From: an uncultured Pseudomonas sp.
GTDB lineage: Bacteria; Pseudomonadota; Gammaproteobacteria; Pseudomonadales; Pseudomonadaceae
Direction: 5' to 3'
Assembly (NCBI GenBank): GCA_946886875.1
Contig: CAMPJN010000128.1
Location: 1-9,531, forward strand
DNA length: 9,531 nt
Shown here piece by piece: positions 1 through 6,548 of the stretch. The notes beneath the pieces are model-generated. The model saw only the letters and a program-made list of their open reading frames with translations, did not search any database and was not told the DNA's origin. Position 1 is the stretch's first letter. Every line of letters starts with the position of its first letter. Made by a program: the position numbers and the translations under genes.

Positions 1-1246
1 AAACCAGCGACATCAGCAGGTTGCTGGGGATCTGGATCTTGTCCTGCAGCACGCCATCGATGCGATAACGCACCACCACGTTTTTCGTCCGTGGGTGGAT
101 ATGGATGTCGCTGGCGCCCAGGCGCAGGGCTTCGAGGATGATCGCGTTGACCAGGCGAATCGCCGGCGGGTCTTCGGAACTGCCGAGCAGCTGCTCGAGG
201 TTCTCGTTTTCGCCGTCGTCGTCGAGGACGATCTCGATGCCTTCATAGGGGTCGCTGTCGCCGACTATGGTCGCCAGGTCATCGAGGCGGTTGCCGGGCG
301 TGCCGAAGATTTCGTTGAGCTTGTCCTGCAACTGGGTCAGCTCGCACAGCAGCGGGTGGATGCTGAAGCCGGTCATGAATGCGAGTTCTTCGATCAATCC
401 CTGGTCCATGGGATCGGCCATCGCCAGGCGCAAGCGTTTGTCGATAACTCGCAGCGGCAGCACCAGTTGCCGCGTGCATACCGCCTGAGGCACCAACGAC
501 AGCAGTGGCGTATCGACCTGAAACTCGCGCAGGTCGATTTCTTCGAGCATCAGGTCCTTGCGCAGCAGGTCGTAGATTTTGCGGCTGTCGATCCACTCGT
601 GTTGCATCAACTGGCGCATCACCGGGGTTTTGTGAGTGCGCATTTCCTTGTGCAGCTGCTGGATCTGCTGAGCGTTGAGCAGGCCCTTCTTGTGCAGCAT
701 CATCGCCAGTTGGCTGCGGTTGGTGACGCCGAGCTTGGCCAGGGTTTCCAGGTCGCGGTGCTGCTTGTGGTTTTCCTGTTCGAGCGCCTGGTTGCGCTGT
801 TTCAGATCGTATTGCTCGAGCGCCAGGGCGATGGTCAGGCGCAGGTCGTCGTCGTTCCAGGGTTTGAGAATGAAGCGGTAGACCGCGCCGCCCTGGATCG
901 AGCCCATCACCGCCTCGGTATTGGCGTGCCCGGTGAGCATGATGCGGATGGTGTTCGGCCAGCGTTCGCGCACCTGGCTGAGCAGTTCGCTGCCATTCAT
1001 CTGCGGCATCATGAAGTCGCTGATGATCAGATGGATGGGTTCGCTGGCGAGGATTTTCAGTGCTTCGACACCGTTGCGGGCGAAGTGCAATTGGTAGTTT
1101 TCGCGGTGCAGTACGCGGCGCAAAGCCGCCAGTATGCCGGGTTCGTCATCCACCAAGAGCAGGCTGTACGGACTGTCGGCGGGGCTTTCACGGCCTTCGC
1201 CGGGGGCGTCCGTACCAACGAACAGCGATGCATAGCGTTTTGCCAC
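1..1246 (-). CDS. Response regulator fused to GspE/PilB-type ATPase (partial, C-terminus off the left edge)
   Basis: The 415 residues visible from a GTG start carry a CheY-like receiver domain at about 28-145: acidic pair D33-D34, phospho-acceptor D77 in ISDFMMPQMNG, switch residue T105 in MLTGHA and K128 in LKPW. A charged helix (145-170) links it to a GspE/MshE N-terminal-like region (about 175-310). The start of the secretion-ATPase core follows from about 358, with RLVNAIILEALRLGASDIHI, the standard opening of GspE, PilB and PilT ATPases. Walker A and B would lie beyond the window. The GTG is chosen because AAGGAG sits 5 nt upstream; no in-frame ATG lies close by. It is 9 nt downstream of the kinase gene, so the kinase is the likely phosphodonor. 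GspE-class ATPases power type II secretion or type IV pilus assembly at the cytoplasmic face of the inner membrane. A receiver at the N-terminus suggests phosphorylation control of the motor (inference). Whether it is an active ATPase cannot be judged here. Confidence 0.88.
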   Translation of the reverse strand, partial: MAKRYASLFVGTDAPGEGRESPADSPYSLLLVDDEPGILAALRRVLHRENYQLHFARNGVEALKILASEPIHLIISDFMMPQMNGSELLSQVRERWPNTIRIMLTGHANTEAVMGSIQGGAVYRFILKPWNDDDLRLTIALALEQYDLKQRNQALEQENHKQHRDLETLAKLGVTNRSQLAMMLHKKGLLNAQQIQQLHKEMRTHKTPVMRQLMQHEWIDSRKIYDLLRKDLMLEEIDLREFQVDTPLLSLVPQAVCTRQLVLPLRVIDKRLRLAMADPMDQGLIEELAFMTGFSIHPLLCELTQLQDKLNEIFGTPGNRLDDLATIVGDSDPYEGIEIVLDDDGENENLEQLLGSSEDPPAIRLVNAIILEALRLGASDIHIHPRTKNVVVRYRIDGVLQDKIQIPSNLLMSLV

Positions 1247-1251
1247 GAAAA

Positions 1252-1257
1252 CTCCTT
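1252..1257 (-). promoter_or_regulatory. Shine-Dalgarno of the REC-GspE gene
   Basis: AAGGAG on the minus strand, 5 nt before the GTG at 1244-1246. It overlaps the TAA stop of the kinase gene (1256-1258), so terminating and initiating ribosomes meet here. This fixes the GTG start and implies translational coupling of kinase and regulator. Confidence 0.8.
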
Positions 1258-2395
1258 AGCGACATAGAAAGCGCAACGTCACACGCGTGCCTTTACCGGG
1301 TTGGCTTTTGACCAGGATTTCGCCCTGGTGTGCGTTCATGATCTCCCTGGCGACGGTTAGACCCAGGCCGGTGCCGGCGCCCACGTCACGGGTGGTGAAG
1401 AAGGGGTCGAACAGGTGGGGGATGTGTTCTGCGGCAATACCGCAGCCGTTGTCCTCGACTATCACCTGAATCTGACCTTGTTCATCCCTGTTGCTGGTGA
1501 TGCGGATCTTGCCTTCGGCGCCCTTGGCATCGATGGCTTTGGCGGCGTTGTCCAGCACATTGTAGGTGGCCTGGGAGATCTTCGCGGGGTAGCCGGCCAG
1601 TTGCGGCAGCTCGCCGAGGCGCAGTTCGATCTGCAGGGGCTGCTGGCTTTCGGTCTGCAGCAGGTGGCAGGTGCTGGTGATCAGGGCGTTGAGGTCGCAG
1701 GAGACGAAATCGCTTTGGTCGATATTGGAGAAGGTCTTGAGGTCGGCGACTATGGTGGCGATGCGTTGGGTGCCGCTCACCGACTCGTTGAGCAACGCGC
1801 GGAAGTCTTCCAGCATCGAGGTCGTGGCCGGGTCTTCGGGGAGTTTTTCCGCCAGCTCACGGACGTAGTCGGCAGCGACCCGCAGGTTGCTGGCGATAAA
1901 GCCGATGGGGTTGTTGATTTCATGGGCGACGCCGGCCGCGAGTTGGCCGATGGCACGCAAGCGGGCGCTTTCGTACAGCTGCTGCTGGGTCGTTTCGATG
2001 ACCTTGACCTGTTCGCTGACGCGGTTCTGCAGCTGTGCGGACAGTGCCCGGTAGCGCGCCTCGGATTCCTGCAGTTCGGCGTGCTGACGCTGCAGTTCGG
2101 CGAAGCTGGCTTCGGTGGTGTCGTGGTGCAGATTGGCCGCCAGACGGTATTTGCCGACATAGAACAGCACGAACTCCACCAGTCGCGCCGCTGGCTCCTG
2201 CAGTTCGGGGGCGCTTGGGCAGCTTAGCCAGGCGAGGGTTTCCAGGTTGAATTCGACAGCTTCGGCGCCCGCCTCGGCCTGTTCGGTCAGTGCAATCGGG
2301 CGGCCGAGCAGTACTTGCAACAATTGCTGCAGACGCTGCTGGCGCTCGACTGGCAACAGGTCGCCGAGGCTCGGGTCGTCTTCGAAGCTAAGCAT
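1256..2395 (-). CDS. Soluble sensor histidine kinase
   Basis: 379 aa from ATG 2393-2395. Residues 1-95 are a helical N-terminal region that I do not recognise, with no transmembrane segment or signal peptide. A predicted coiled coil (about 97-145) leads into the H-box, with H158 as phospho-acceptor in GVAHEINNP. The ATPase domain has the N-box NVLDNAAKAI (N283), the G1 box DNGCGI (315-320), the F-box region LFDPFFTT and the G2 box GTGLGL (341-346). All motifs are intact, so autophosphorylation is expected. The class resembles cytoplasmic NtrB/DctB-type kinases that act on response regulators. An in-frame GTG at 2399-2401 could extend it by two codons, but it overlaps the GGAGG Shine-Dalgarno, so ATG 2395 is preferred. 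The gene overlaps the upstream GTPase gene by 8 nt and ends 9 nt before the REC-GspE gene. No input domain is recognisable, so the signal may come from the GTPase through the N-terminal region (inference). Confidence 0.9.
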   Translation of the reverse strand: MLSFEDDPSLGDLLPVERQQRLQQLLQVLLGRPIALTEQAEAGAEAVEFNLETLAWLSCPSAPELQEPAARLVEFVLFYVGKYRLAANLHHDTTEASFAELQRQHAELQESEARYRALSAQLQNRVSEQVKVIETTQQQLYESARLRAIGQLAAGVAHEINNPIGFIASNLRVAADYVRELAEKLPEDPATTSMLEDFRALLNESVSGTQRIATIVADLKTFSNIDQSDFVSCDLNALITSTCHLLQTESQQPLQIELRLGELPQLAGYPAKISQATYNVLDNAAKAIDAKGAEGKIRITSNRDEQGQIQVIVEDNGCGIAAEHIPHLFDPFFTTRDVGAGTGLGLTVAREIMNAHQGEILVKSQPGKGTRVTLRFLCR

Positions 2396-3053
2396 CGCCA
2401 CCCTCCATGCTGCTCAAACGACGGACGAAATCCTCGGCGCTGATGCCTTCCTGGGCGGCCAGGTGGTACTCCTCGTCCAACTTCGGGTACAGGCGTTCGA
2501 GCAACAGGCGAAAGCTCTCGACCACGCCCTGGCCGCCCAGCGCCGAGGCCATGCACAGCGGCGCCCAGGGCGTGTCGCGCCAGCGTGCCTGAAGCTCATG
2601 CTCGGCCACCGCATTGGCGATGTCGCGTTTGTTGAATTGCACCACCAAAGGCAGGGTTTCGATATCCATGCCGAGTTTTTGCAGGTTATCCGCCAGGTTC
2701 TCGAAGGCGTTGGCGTTGTTGTCCTGCTGCGCCGGCTGCGAGTCGGCGACGAATATCACCCCGTCGGCGCGCGACAGCACGGCCTTGCGGGTGCTGTCGT
2801 GCTGCACCTGGCCGGGCACGGTATAGAGCTTCAGGCGCAGGTCTATACCGGACTCGTTGCGCAAGCCGATGGGCAATACGTCGAAGAACAGCGTGCGGTC
2901 GTCGCGGGTTTCCAACACCATCAGTTCGCCCTTGCGTTGCGGACGGAGCAGGGTGTGCAGCTGCATCAGGTTGGTGGTCTTGCCGCTCAAGGCCGGGCCG
3001 TAATAGACCACCTTGAGCGTCAGCTTGCGTTCATGTGCTTGGTGGTCGGCCAT
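2388..3053 (-). CDS. MglA-type small Ras-like GTPase
   Basis: 221 aa. The P-loop is GPALSGKT (19-26) within KVVYYGPALSGKTTNL, followed by TRDDRTLFFDVLP (49-61), the G3 region YTVPGQV (77-83), FVADSQ (101-106) and the guanine-specificity motif NKRD (141-144). This matches the Myxococcus MglA family, including its hallmark TVPG in place of the usual Ras DxxG. MglA is the polarity switch of gliding and pilus motility, acting at the cell pole together with motor ATPases. A C-terminal extension of about 35 residues (185-221) follows the G domain. The frame is open further upstream, to an ATG at 3192-3194, but family similarity begins just after ATG 3051-3053, so I use that; its Shine-Dalgarno is weak. 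This is the first gene of the operon and overlaps the kinase gene by 8 nt. No MglB/roadblock GAP gene adjoins it inside the window. Exact cellular role in Pseudomonas: unknown to me. Confidence 0.88.
   Translation of the reverse strand: MADHQAHERKLTLKVVYYGPALSGKTTNLMQLHTLLRPQRKGELMVLETRDDRTLFFDVLPIGLRNESGIDLRLKLYTVPGQVQHDSTRKAVLSRADGVIFVADSQPAQQDNNANAFENLADNLQKLGMDIETLPLVVQFNKRDIANAVAEHELQARWRDTPWAPLCMASALGGQGVVESFRLLLERLYPKLDEEYHLAAQEGISAEDFVRRLSSMEGGDA
2402..2406 (-). promoter_or_regulatory. Shine-Dalgarno of the kinase gene
   Basis: GGAGG inside the last codons of the GTPase gene, 6 nt before ATG 2393-2395. It favours that ATG over the overlapping GTG at 2399-2401 and supports coupled translation of GTPase and kinase. 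Confidence 0.7.
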
Positions 3054-3182
3054 GATCGGATCCGTCTGATGAGTGGCGTCGAGCGCTATGGCTGCTCGGG
3101 CGACGGGCCTGCCCCGCTTGGTGAAGCTGTATCGCTGCCTCTGATTGATGCATGCAGTGAGTGTAGTGCGCGGATGGGGATA

Positions 3183-3200
3183 TCTCGAAGTCAATCGAGA
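3183..3200. promoter_or_regulatory. Operator-like palindrome upstream of the GTPase operon
   Basis: TCTCGA at 3183-3188 and TCGAGA at 3195-3200 form perfect 6-bp arms around a 6-nt spacer. On the minus strand the spacer reads TTGACT, a -35-like hexamer, and TACACT at 3160-3165 is -10-like. The spacing of 23 nt between them is too long for a standard sigma-70 promoter, so I call only a candidate operator about 130 nt upstream of the GTPase ATG. Confidence 0.3.
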
Positions 3201-3256
3201 CTTAATGTTTGGCTATGTTCCAATCATGCGTTGCAGGCGGGCTACGGGGTGGCAGC

Positions 3257-3426
3257 TTCGTAGGGTGGGTTAGTGGCGCGGAACCGGGATGGTTTAGCAA
3301 CTGCGGGAGCTGTGCGCCACGTAACCCACCAAGCGGTGGTCGGCCTAGCACCGCCGGTGGGTTACGGCGCAACTGATTAAGCATCGACGCATAGTCCGTG
3401 GTTATACGCCTAACCCACCCTACGAA
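3257..3426. repeat. 170-bp composite inverted-repeat element (REP/MITE-like)
   Basis: Perfect 17-bp terminal inverted repeats: TTCGTAGGGTGGGTTAG at 3257-3273 and its complement at 3410-3426. Inside, the 9-bp core GGTGGGTTA recurs at 3356-3364 and its complement at 3322-3330. The element is therefore two back-to-back hairpins (3264-3330 and 3356-3419). They flank a small central palindrome, GCGGTG 3333-3338 with CACCGC 3349-3354. It has no coding content. This is the organisation of a paired REP (BIME) or a small non-autonomous mobile element. No clear target-site duplication is visible. Confidence 0.7.
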
Positions 3427-3471
3427 TCGCCGGCCCGCGCGCAGCAATACATAACGGGAAAATAGCCATAA

Positions 3472-3501
3472 AAAAAGCGAAGCCATTGAGCTTCGCTTTT
3501 T
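3472..3501 (-). terminator. Intrinsic terminator downstream of rhlB
   Basis: A perfect 12-bp stem, AAAAAGCGAAGC at 3472-3483 pairing with GCTTCGCTTTTT at 3490-3501, with the 6-nt loop CATTGA. On the minus strand the stem runs straight into a T-tract, about 40 nt after the rhlB stop codon. The A/T tracts on both sides would let it work in either direction. Confidence 0.88.
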
Positions 3502-3542
3502 CTCTTCGCTTGCAGCGTATAGCTTGCCGCTACAACTTGAAC

Positions 3543-4994
3543 CTAATGCTTACGCGGCACCGGCTTGAGCAGCTCGTCCGGCGGCATTTCGCAGGCGATC
3601 TTGCGGCCCATCAGGGCTTCGATGGCTGGCAGGGCGTAGGCATCGTCTTCACCGGCAAAGCTGATCGAGGTGCCGCTGGCGCCGGCGCGGCCGGTACGAC
3701 CGATGCGGTGCACGTAGTCGTCCGGGGTTTCCGGCAGGGTGAAGTTGATCACGTGGCTGATGGCGTCGACGTGGATGCCGCGGCCGGCCACGTCGGTGGC
3801 GACCAGCACGCGGATGCTGCCTTCGCGGAAGCCTTCCAGCACCTTGATCCGTTTGTGCTGCGGTACGTCGCCGGACATCTGCGCGGCGCTGATGCCGTCA
3901 CGGGTCAGGCGTTCCTCGATGCGCCGCACTTCGTCCTTGCGGTTGGCGAAGACCATCACGCGGATCCAGTCGTTCTGCGCGATCAGGTTGTACAGCAGCT
4001 TGTACTTGTCGCTGCCGGCCACGGCGTAGACGTGCTGCTCGACGGTATCGCCGGCGACGTTTTCCGGTTCGATCTCGACGATCGCCGGGTCCGTGGTCCA
4101 CTGCTTGGCCAGGTTCATCACATCTTCGGTGAAGGTCGCGGAGAACAGCAGGGTCTGGCGTTCGTTCTTCGGCGGAGTCTGGCGGATGATCTGGCGAACC
4201 TGGGGGATAAAGCCCATGTCGAGCATGCGGTCGGCTTCGTCGAGCACCATCACTTCGACCATATCCAGGTGCACTTCGCCGCGCTGGTTGAAGTCGAGCA
4301 AGCGACCGGGGGTGGCCACCAGGATGTCGCAGAAGCGTGATTCGAGCAGCTTGAGCTGTTTGTCGAAGTCCATGCCGCCGACGAAGCTCATCACATTGAG
4401 CCCGGTGTATTTGGTCAGGTCCGCGGCGTCCTTGGCGATTTGCACCACCAGTTCACGGGTCGGCGCGATGATCAGCGCCCGCGGCTCGCCCATGTAACGC
4501 TCTTTCGGCGGCGGGGTCTGCAGCAGCTGGGTGATGATCGAAATCAGGAAGGCCGCGGTCTTGCCTGTGCCGGTTTGGGCGCGGCCGATGGCGTCCTGAC
4601 CCTTGAGGGTGAAACCCAGCACCTGCGCCTGAATCGGCGTGCAGTAGGGGAAGCCCAGGTCGTGGATGGCGTGCATCAGCTCGGGGGAGAGCTTGAAGTC
4701 GTGGAAGCGCGTCTTGCCTTCGGCGGGCTCGACTTTGAAGTCTTCCAGCTTCCAGGTGTCCACCGGTTTGGCGACGCGTTCGCGCCGGGGTTTCTTGTCC
4801 TGGCTGCGCGCGGGTTTGTCGCTGCTTGCCGGGGCGGCGGGAGCTTCGCTGGCCGCTGGCTGCGGTTGTGCGTTGCGACTGCGATTTTCGTTGGTTGCGT
4901 CGTTGGTGCGAGGCGCAGCTGTGGGGCTGGTGGTGCTGAGCTGCGGACTCTCGGCTTTGCCGAACATCTTTTTGAGTGCTTTGAGCACGGTCAT
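3543..4994 (-). CDS. rhlB: ATP-dependent DEAD-box RNA helicase RhlB
   Basis: 483 aa. It unwinds RNA using ATP; RhlB is the helicase of the RNA degradosome in gammaproteobacteria. Motifs in order: Q motif region [14 protein letters not shown]...CTPIQ (97-122), motif I AQTGTGKT (139-146), Ia PTREL (178-182), Ib TPGR (228-231), II DEAD (252-255), III SAT (285-287), [10 protein letters not shown] (346-353), V DVAGRGI (401-407) and [10 protein letters not shown] (429-436). All are complete. Residues 1-13 ([13 protein letters not shown]) are a short basic amphipathic helix. They are followed by about 60 residues of low-complexity, Ala/Pro/Ser/Lys-rich linker, which makes it longer than E. coli RhlB (421 aa). 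There is no long C-terminal RNA-binding tail. It is probably monocistronic, with an 86-nt gap to the dipeptidase gene and its own terminator. The sequence just before the ATG has only a weak Shine-Dalgarno. RhlB versus another DEAD-box paralogue (RhlE, SrmB) is judged from overall sequence. Confidence 0.92.
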   Translation of the reverse strand: MTVLKALKKMFGKAESPQLSTTSPTAAPRTNDATNENRSRNAQPQPAASEAPAAPASSDKPARSQDKKPRRERVAKPVDTWKLEDFKVEPAEGKTRFHDFKLSPELMHAIHDLGFPYCTPIQAQVLGFTLKGQDAIGRAQTGTGKTAAFLISIITQLLQTPPPKERYMGEPRALIIAPTRELVVQIAKDAADLTKYTGLNVMSFVGGMDFDKQLKLLESRFCDILVATPGRLLDFNQRGEVHLDMVEVMVLDEADRMLDMGFIPQVRQIIRQTPPKNERQTLLFSATFTEDVMNLAKQWTTDPAIVEIEPENVAGDTVEQHVYAVAGSDKYKLLYNLIAQNDWIRVMVFANRKDEVRRIEERLTRDGISAAQMSGDVPQHKRIKVLEGFREGSIRVLVATDVAGRGIHVDAISHVINFTLPETPDDYVHRIGRTGRAGASGTSISFAGEDDAYALPAIEALMGRKIACEMPPDELLKPVPRKH

Positions 4995-5026
4995 CTCGTC
5001 AATTGGTTAAGGAGTGAGCGGCCGCC

Positions 5027-5032
5027 AGTGTA
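5027..5032 (-). promoter_or_regulatory. Possible -10 element for rhlB
   Basis: TACACT on the minus strand, preceded by TTGCTT. It lies in the 86-nt gap between the dipeptidase and rhlB genes and would give a leader of roughly 25 nt. No good -35 hexamer is found at the right distance, so this is weak. Confidence 0.2.
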
Positions 5033-5080
5033 AAGCAAGAAGCCGGCGCGGCGAAGCATCATGCCGATTGTTGATTTTAC

Positions 5081-6241
5081 TCAGCGCGGCAGGCTTGCCA
5101 GCAGCAGGCGCTGCACGTTGCCGCCCATGATCGCGGCGATTTCGGTACGGTTGAAACCGGCTTCGAGCAGACCTTGGGTCAGCTGCGCCAGGCCGGTGAC
5201 ATCGAAGGGCGCATGGATGGTGCCGTTGAAGTCCGAACCCAGGGCGACGTGCTGCACGCCGATCTTGTCGGCGGTATAGCGGATCGCTTTGACGATGGCG
5301 TCCACCGAGGTGGCGCAAACGGCGGTTTCCCAGTAGCCGATGCCGATCACCCCACCGGTGGCGGCGATGGCTCGCAGGTGTTTATCGCTGAGGTTGCGGG
5401 TGCCGGCGCAGGTGCCTTCGACCCCGGTGTGGGAAACCAGCAGCGGGCGCGTGGCCATGGCCAGCACATCATCGATCAGCGGCCTTGAGGCATGGGCCAG
5501 GTCGATCAGCATGGCTTTGCCTTCGAGGCGTTCGATCACCTGGCGGCCCAGCGGGGTCAGGCCGCCTTTCTCCAGGCCGTGGGCCGAGCCGCCGACTTCG
5601 TTATCGAAGAAGTGGGTCAGGCCGGCGATGCGGAAACCGGCGTCGTACAGGCGGTCGACATTGTCGAGTTGGCCTTCTATTGGGTGCAAACCTTCGGTGG
5701 CGAGGATGGCGGCAACCCGGATCGGGTCTTTCCGCCAGGCTTCGATAAAGGTCGCGAGATCGGCGCGGCTTCTGATCAGGGTCAAACGCCCGGCGCTGTC
5801 GGCGCTGGCCCGTTCGAGTTTGTCGGCCTGGTACAGCGCACGTTGCAACAGGCTGTTCCAGGTTTCCCGCGGCCAGCGCTGGGCCATCGCCAGCAGGGTG
5901 ACATTGTCCGTCTCGGCGCTGTTGCTTTGATAGTTGAGGCCGCGCGGGGTCTTGGTCACGGTGGAGAACACTTGCAGGCCGACACGGCCCTGGAGCATGC
6001 GTGGCAGGTCGGAATGACCGAAGTCATGCCGTTCGAGCAGGTCGCGTTCCCAGAGCAGGGCATCGTCGTGCAGGTCGGCGATAAACAGTTGTTCATGCAG
6101 GCTGTTCGCCGATTCGCTGGCGGGGTAGGGCGCCGGGGTTGCGACGCTGTTCATCCTGCGGTCCAGTACCGAGGGCAGGGCGAATATGCTGCCGGCAGCG
6201 ATCGGGATCAGAATCAGCAGGGCGAGCAGGGTTTTGCGCAT
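5081..6241 (-). CDS. M19 family (renal/membrane dipeptidase-like) metallopeptidase
   Basis: 386 aa. M19 enzymes are binuclear zinc dipeptidases that cleave dipeptides, including some with a C-terminal D-residue. Expected metal ligands are present: H58 and D60 in IADLHDDALLW, bridging E183 in ATEGL, H250 in IDLAHAS, H271 in VSHTG, and D337 in ALGSDFNG near the C-terminus. The substrate-channel segment LTHFFDNEVGGSAHG (208-222) is also typical. Residues 1-22 (MRKTLLALLILIPIAAGSIF...) are a basic start and a hydrophobic stretch. This is either a Sec signal peptide or a membrane anchor, so the enzyme should act in the periplasm. The length is close to the usual family size and no key residue is missing. 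The Shine-Dalgarno before ATG 6239-6241 is poor. Natural substrate unknown; it is not next to siderophore or peptidoglycan genes in this window. Confidence 0.9.
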   Translation of the reverse strand: MRKTLLALLILIPIAAGSIFALPSVLDRRMNSVATPAPYPASESANSLHEQLFIADLHDDALLWERDLLERHDFGHSDLPRMLQGRVGLQVFSTVTKTPRGLNYQSNSAETDNVTLLAMAQRWPRETWNSLLQRALYQADKLERASADSAGRLTLIRSRADLATFIEAWRKDPIRVAAILATEGLHPIEGQLDNVDRLYDAGFRIAGLTHFFDNEVGGSAHGLEKGGLTPLGRQVIERLEGKAMLIDLAHASRPLIDDVLAMATRPLLVSHTGVEGTCAGTRNLSDKHLRAIAATGGVIGIGYWETAVCATSVDAIVKAIRYTADKIGVQHVALGSDFNGTIHAPFDVTGLAQLTQGLLEAGFNRTEIAAIMGGNVQRLLLASLPR

Positions 6242-6294
6242 GGAGAGCTACCGGGCGTTTGCGGGGGAAGTGCCGACTGTAGCAAGGACCAGGG

Positions 6295-6377
6295 CTAACA
6301 GGCCGTTGAAAAACTACCTGCGTTGGCAATACTGCGTTAAAAACGGCCTCGCCTACGTTTTTCCAGCGGCCTGCTAA
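6295..6377. repeat. 83-bp imperfect inverted repeat
   Basis: The left arm, starting CTAACAGGCCGTTGAAAAAC at 6295, pairs imperfectly with the right arm at 6354-6377, which ends CGGCCTGCTAA. An alternative internal pairing is possible between GGCCGTT 6301-6307 and AACGGCC 6342-6348. CTGCGTT is directly repeated at 6318-6324 and 6332-6338. It is non-coding and lies just upstream of the M19 dipeptidase gene. It looks like a short REP- or MITE-type intergenic repeat. Confidence 0.55.
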
Positions 6378-6417
6378 GGCGAGAGATCAGATGCCCTTGT
6401 TTGAGTACCGCGAGCTT

Positions 6418-6517
6418 CGCCCTATCCGCAAGCGCGGCCCCTAGCCCGAACAAGCGCCAGGGCAATCCGGGAGCGGTTCGATAGGGCGTGGATTTCCCCG
6501 GATTGCATCCGGGCTAG
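6418..6517. repeat. Nested inverted-repeat element of the TAGCCCGGATGCAATCCGG type
   Basis: CTAGCCCG at 6441-6448 plus GCAATCCGG at 6462-6470 face CCGGATTGCATCCGGGCTAG at 6498-6517. The right arm complements both left segments, which are separated by a 13-nt interruption. The 9-bp pair CGCCCTATC 6418-6426 / GATAGGGCG 6480-6488 overlaps this, so two alternative folds exist. The right arm is itself self-complementary (CCGGAT...ATCCGG). It lies 31 nt beyond the diguanylate cyclase stop codon and may protect or end that transcript; no U-tract is seen. Confidence 0.55.
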
Positions 6518-6548
6518 AAAAATATTGGATCGGCAGGCGCTCCGCCAT

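Noticed and set aside
95..1267. 390-codon plus-strand open frame
   Set aside because: It is the antisense of the REC-GspE gene. Composition is high-GC mirror (runs of Val, Gln, His, Ala), there is no domain, and the minus strand has a coherent multi-domain protein.
3054..3194. N-terminal extension of the GTPase to an ATG at 3192-3194
   Set aside because: The added 47 residues have no similarity to MglA and contain sequence that looks like promoter or leader; family similarity begins at about residue 9 of the shorter form.
1415..3263. Long plus-strand frames opposite the kinase and GTPase genes (1415-2227 and 2247-3263)
   Set aside because: Antisense shadows of genes with complete catalytic motifs on the minus strand.
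3202..3486. 94-codon minus-strand frame
   Set aside because: It runs through the inverted-repeat element and ends at the terminator, has no ribosome-binding site and encodes a repetitive Pro/Leu-rich peptide.
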